A stretch of DNA of 64,000 nt, taken from Bolinopsis microptera (Eukaryota; Ctenophora; Tentaculata; Lobata; Bolinopsidae). Positions 58,987 to 64,000 of this stretch are shown in pieces. A program made the translations under genes and the position numbers. The notes below the pieces were generated by a model that was not told the origin of the DNA, searched no databases, and was given only the letters and a program-made list of their open reading frames with translations. Numbering within the stretch: position 1 is the stretch's first letter; every line of letters begins with the position of its first letter. The stretch is from contig NC_087076.1 in NCBI RefSeq assembly GCF_026151205.1, forward strand, positions 6,982,902 to 7,046,901, given 5' to 3'.

Positions 58987-60268
58987 ATTGAGACTTTTCC
59001 AGAGTATTAATAGAGACTTTTTGGCCACATGTAAGCTGGCATGGAACCGGCTGCGGTTTATAACTGAAATTTCAAACACAAAATACAAAACTTTCTTTGG
59101 TATACAAGCTAGCTGTAAACCTAAAACGTGTATTTAGTTAATTTTAAGATGGTCTGGACTTAATCGTAGATAGTTCTTTTGTCCCTTGTCACTTCCTTCA
59201 CGTCATGACTAATGACACATTTATATTTTATGTCTAATTTCACTCTATTCGCTAATTTCTTGAAATTTCTGTATACATTTTCGTTTGCCCTTTTCTTGTA
59301 AATCAATCGCTGGATAAAATGTTATTATCAAACTCACCAAACGATAGCATTCTTTTTTACGACTTATCTATAAATACTGTTAAATGTTCTTTGTTTATGT
59401 TACATTAACATAATATGTCATGTGTAATGTGCATGCATCAACATAACCAATTCTTTTGTACACTCTTATCTTGTTTGTTGATTCTTTATAGTTGTATTGT
59501 GTAGAATATTGTTATCAGATAACTAAAAAATGTTTTGATGAAAGGATGTATTTTAATTGTTACCACTGGCTTAAAATTTAGACTTAATCCAATGTAAACA
59601 ATCTTTAATCTAGGCTTCAACTAGCGCAGTGCTCATCCTGAAACAGGTCTAAATTGAATGTATGCAGACTTTTTCGTAGATAGTTCTTTTGTCCTTTGTC
59701 CCTTCCTTCACGTCATGTCTAATGACACATTTATATTTTATGTCTAATCCCACTCTATTCGCTAATTCCTTGAAATTTCTGTATACATTTTCGTTTGCCC
59801 TCTTGTAAATCAATCGCTGGATAAAATGTTATTATCAAACTCACCAAACGATAGCATTATTTTTTACGACTTATCTAATACTGTTAAATGTTCTTTGTTT
59901 ATGTTAAATTAACATAATATGTCATGTGTAATGTGCATGCATCAACATAACCAATTCTTTTGTACAATCTTATCTTGTTTGTTGATTCTTTATAGTTGTA
60001 TTGTGTAGAATATTGAACTATCAGATTGCTAAAAAATGTTTTGATGAAACTGAAAGGATAGATGTATTTTAATTGTCACCACTGGCTTACAATTTAGACT
60101 TAATCCAATGTAAACAATCTTTAATCTAGGCTTCAACTAGCGCAGTGATCACCCTGAAACAGGTCAAAATTAAATGTATGCGGAGCTTTTTCCTATAATT
60201 TATAACCAATTTCCTATAATTTATAACAATAATATCATTATCAATATCATAAGTATCCGACAATTTAT
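58987..60268. repeat. ABCB1 3' flank with 511-bp tandem duplication
   Basis: 59166-59676 and 59677-60190 are two direct copies (from CGTAGATAGTTCTTTTGTCC to GTATGC(A/G)GA), differing by scattered substitutions and short indels. The duplication begins 180 bp after the ABCB1 stop and may be part of its 3' UTR or just downstream. No ORF. No canonical AATAAA was noticed in the first copy. Confidence 0.85.
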
Positions 60269-60346
60269 TACTGGGCGGCGCTCAGCCTGTCATTCCGCCA
60301 AATCTCTATTATGTTTATGAACATAATAGCCTGGAGTCCCCAGGTA
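60269..60346. mobile_element. 78-bp mini-element C, copy 2
   Basis: Identical in length to 28543-28620 and differing at only a handful of positions. Here the GGCGG...CCGCC hairpin and CTATTATGTT-tatg-AACATAATAG are perfect, and the tips read TACTGGG...CCAGGTA. Flanks show only a weak GACAA match, so the target duplication is not clear at this copy. Confidence 0.75.
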
Positions 60347-61380
60347 AGGACAAACGTGCTGTTGAAAAATGATCTGCAGTCTGCACCTCTAGCAAGCTCG
60401 GCAGGCGGTATAAGGTTTTCTGGGCGAAAGAGACGAGAGTTCAGAGTTCATAGTGATCAGCTGCAGAAGAAGAAGCAGAAGGAAGAGGGGAGGGAGGTTG
60501 AATTTCTTCTAAATCTAACCAGAGCTCCCTCCCGCGCTTGCATTCACGACAGCAGTACTGACTACTGATGCATGATGGATTTTAAGTAATATTTCAATTT
60601 CAATGAGATCACTTTCGCGATTATAACTGCAAACCGAGATACACTTACATTGTACATGAAATTTTGTTCATTTTTTGTGGTCTTATTCTTAATTTTGTCT
60701 TAGTATCCACATTTCAACTATAACTCACGTCTCACAGAGAATATGTACAATATAGTTTAGGCTTCCTACCTACCTATGTTGAGATTCGTTAAGCCACCCC
60801 ACCCTTACCTTTCATATAAAGTTATTCTTATTCAAAAATATTCATATCTGACCAATCTATGGACCAATTAAAGCTGTAAACTTTGGTGCGTATGACCAAG
60901 CTACAAGTACAAGTACAGGTAGTGGTACTGGTAGAGCACGCGTAATCTCGGTTTTGGTGTGATTTGGCAAAATTGGACCAAAAATGCACCGGGTCTTAGT
61001 TTGTTGGTCCATCTCGAAAACAAGTTCACAAAAATCAGAGTGAACCCATTCACCATTGATGTCTCACTTCCCACGTTTCTTTATGAACAACACTGATTCC
61101 CGATCAGGAAGTTATGGTTGACTGATATTCAAGTTAGTGGCATAAAGGGCCAGGGGAACTAACGAGCCGTATTATGAAGCGAACACGTCATTTCAAACTT
61201 ATGTGTGAGAGACAAATATGCCAAATTTCATTGGATCGTTTCAAAATTAAAATGATCGAATATTTACTGTACAAACTATGAGCAAAATACAAAGTATCCA
61301 GCAATATATCACTTAATCTGGGGATGCAGATGCCAAAAAATGTCACCATAGACTGAAGACGATCCTATTACAGTCCTGCG
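60347..61380. other. Spacer, no supported gene
   Basis: The 85-codon ORF at 60311-60568 starts inside the mini-element and shows no family signature. The rest is AT-rich; AGTACAAGTACAGGTAGTGG (60905) is a small degenerate repeat. Confidence 0.3.
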
Positions 61381-61790
61381 CTATTAGTATAGACTATAGG
61401 GGTCGTTCACATATTACGTAATCAATATTTTAGCAATTTTTACCCCCCCCCCCCTCCGTGCTCCGTGATCAACCGTGATCAATAGCCAACCCCCCCCCCC
61501 CTCCTGACAGTAATATTACGTAATCATGGCCTGACCTCCCCCACCCTTGAATTTTTTCCCTAGAAATCACTTTTCTCTGTTTCATGCTATAGTCAGTGTA
61601 ATAAGCGCCAAGCGCGAGCACAGAATTTTTTTGTCCAAATATCGTTTATATGCTTTTTAAAGTGTGCGGGGGATACGGAAGCATCGAAATTCACCGTGTA
61701 GCAATTTTCACTCGCTTAATTTGACACTGATATTATTTTTTTTGGGTTTTGATTGTCAATGTGTAAAAACGTTTTCTTACCATCATCCGA
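61381..61790. mobile_element. DNA-transposon remnant with poly-C tracts
   Basis: GGTCGTTCACATATTACGTAATC opens the block; TATTACGTAATC recurs at 61512. Two poly-C runs (about 61442-61454, 61489-61501) flank a CCGTGATCAA duplication. The adjoining stretch 61590-61720 (ATAGTCAGTGTAATAAGCGC, CCGTGTAGCAATTTTC) is related in inverted orientation to 51150-51285. Class unassigned. Confidence 0.45.
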
Positions 61791-64000
61791 TGAGTTTTTT
61801 GGTCAAATTTTGATACCAATATTTATCTCATCAATGTGTTATGAGTCCTACACCTTCATATTATGAATTCCTGCATTGGTATGCGAGTTATTTCAAAATA
61901 AAAATTCCAGTGATCCGCGCTACGAAGAGTTCACGTTCAGATCAAAGTGTTAACGCATTGACTTTTTACATACACATAATAATTTTTGGCGCGCGCGCCA
62001 GCGCTAATTCTTGCTAAAAGCATATGGTTCTTATTCTCAGCAAACAACAAAATGGCGAACCTTTTCTTTTTGCAGTACGGCCACGGTCCTTTCGGTCAGA
62101 TTTCCTTGCAACATATTCGAAAAGCTCTCTTGTTATTTTCGCAACTCTTATGGGATCCAATACTATTTGCACCAGAATTTTATTATCAGACTTTAAGCTG
62201 CAGGTTTCATGCTTATTTTTTAGCTACTAACTTTATTATCTACTTAAACCATGCTAAACTATAGTGAGGCCGGTGAGTACAAGTTCAGAGCCATAAGTTT
62301 AAGTTTAAGATTTCATCCAGCATGTATAATTATTGTATATATACATACTGGATAAAATCTTAGATATACTACATCCGTAAAATAAGCTATTGTTTATAGC
62401 TTGTACGTAAAATAAAAAGAATGCCTTCCTAGCAGTAACAGCAGTACAGAGGTCAAACTGAAGTTTAAGTTACATGTCTAATGGAAGAGGGCATTTCTCT
62501 GCTATTTTTGTGATTTCAAAAATAAACGGCGCATTTGATTGCATTTGATTGAACTTAATTTCAATTAAAACATATGTACAGTCATTAACAGTCATATATG
62601 AAGCTCAAATCGAATATGAAGCTATAAAATCAGACCCTTAATCGAATCGAATCGAGAGATGCTTATACAGTTTAAAATTTTGAAGTTAAAATGTCTATTT
62701 TACTAGCAGTCAATATAATATTTGTTTCATACAACAAGACTTGCTGAATAGCAAGGTTGCGGCTGCTTTTTAATCATTCCATAGATGTAAGTTTTAATCA
62801 ACGGTGAAAAATGTACAGCCTTTAAGTCCTCTTCATTTGTACCCCTCAAAACTGGTTAGCGTTTATGTAACATTTGTTTCTCGTAAACAATTTTATTACA
62901 TCATCAGATAAGAAATATTTTTAAAACCATTACTCATAATATGTACTATGATTCGAATAAATTTATAACAAAAATACAGCAGATTTCCTTCTCAGTTAGA
63001 TATCAGCAATAAAGTTTAAGTTAAAATACGTTCCCTAATCCTTTCACAAGACCTTGCGAGTTATGATATTAAGAATAATTCAAGTTGATGCCGGACTTAT
63101 TAATATTCAAATAACTTATTAATATTAAAATAAAATGGGTAGGCATTTTTTGTCCTGTGAAATGTGACCTCGAAGGACGTATTTAAGATTTTTAATCCGT
63201 TGAGTATATTAAATTACGGTAGTTCGGGAGGTATCCACTTTAACTACATAAATTACCTCAGTATGTGCAAGCTTTTTAAATGTTAAGGAAAAGTGACCTT
63301 TATTCCCTTTATCAAGTGCAGTTATCCTGGATTATCATAACTGGCAACATGACGTACAATTATTATCCGTTTAATCGCTTATGTAATGGACCAAATCTAA
63401 TAAATCAAAAACGATGTTTAATATGTATAATCATGTAAGATGTATGATCCGTTGAAATGGAGTTGGTCCTCCCCAAATTGACGCCATGTCGTCTGCTTTT
63501 TTTATACTGTCGTGTGCTCACTCTTAAATGAGTTAGGCAAATACAGAATAAAGCGGCGAGACCGATTAAAACTTTGAACTAATTACAACACTACAAATTT
63601 ATTATATTTATTGAGAATTATGTAATGTAACGTGATGGAAATATTTTAAATGGGCATATCCTGTCCAAACCCAGGATGTACCTACTACATGAAGAATTCG
63701 TTTTAACTTTGTTTGAAAAGCATTAATATAATATAACGGCTCGTTGCCGATAAGCGCAGATAACTGATATATATACGTGATTGCAGTAAGATAAATTCGG
63801 ATTTCCGACAGATTTATTAAGTGTGGAAATGGCCGTTACATCTCAAAATGCGAATAAATATAAAACCTAACCTTACACGTCCTAGATACTGATTTTGAAG
63901 ATATTGATATGTATGGTTATCGTTTCGGTTTAGAGCAATGAGCCAAAAAATTCCTTGTGAACAACTTCAGCATATGCAAAACTGTCTGTGCTGGCTGTAC
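61791..64000. other. Gene-poor right end of window
   Basis: AT-rich, with a GCGCGCGCGCC palindrome at 61989-61999 and the ORF 61986-62264, which has no signature. I see no exon with convincing splice sites or family motifs and no RNA gene. Confidence 0.35.

Noticed and set aside
60311-60568. 85-codon ORF as a gene
   Set aside because: It starts inside the 78-bp mini-element and has no conserved motif or splice context.

Overview
This is animal (metazoan) genomic DNA, AT-rich, with many short GT-AG introns, dispersed transposon remnants and minisatellites. The gene content fits a marine invertebrate: an extracellular CCP protein, a SUEL-type lectin, a non-LTR retrotransposon, a Penelope-like element and many MITEs. 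A cnidarian is my guess; the sequence does not settle it. I joined exons by eye from splice sites, reading-frame phase and family conservation.

Layout: (1) 533-14537, + strand: a complete 17-exon FAM193 homologue, about 1086 codons. Intron 11 holds a 2.3 kb element with about 165-bp inverted ends. Intron 14 holds an antisense gene for a secreted SUEL/rhamnose-binding lectin (10060-9671). Intron 15 holds a 2.86 kb near-palindrome with arms of about 955 bp. (2) 14538-33181: no host gene that I can defend. It holds an open APE-RT LINE (18065-21550), a second LINE's endonuclease fragment, a hAT-like MITE built around ACCGGG repeats, a cluster of small TTG...CAA elements with 8-bp target duplications (one nested inside another), a 78-bp mini-element, a LINE C-terminal remnant and a 2.2 kb insert with 16-bp target duplications. 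(3) 33182-58986, + strand: a complete 30-exon ABCB1-like (P-glycoprotein) full transporter, 1300 codons. Its introns carry a 12-bp and a 15-bp minisatellite, a LINE ORF1 remnant, a Penelope-like insertion with a GIY-YIG endonuclease, and an antisense gene for a secreted protein with two copies of an unassigned domain plus a CCP module. (4) 58987-64000: a 511-bp tandem duplication, a second 78-bp mini-element and transposon debris; no gene recognised.

The two host genes are unrelated in function: FAM193 is a poorly understood intracellular zinc-binding-type protein, and ABCB1 exports hydrophobic compounds across the plasma membrane. Both carry an antisense nested gene for a secreted, recognition-type protein inside a large intron. 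Two spots look like consensus errors or real lesions: a compensated -1/+1 frameshift that rewrites the NBD1 D-loop, and a single-base frameshift in the CCP gene.

The least described material is the small-element population: TTG...CAA elements with GAA-triloop hairpins, 78-bp elements, and an inverted segment that distinguishes two copies of one repeat.
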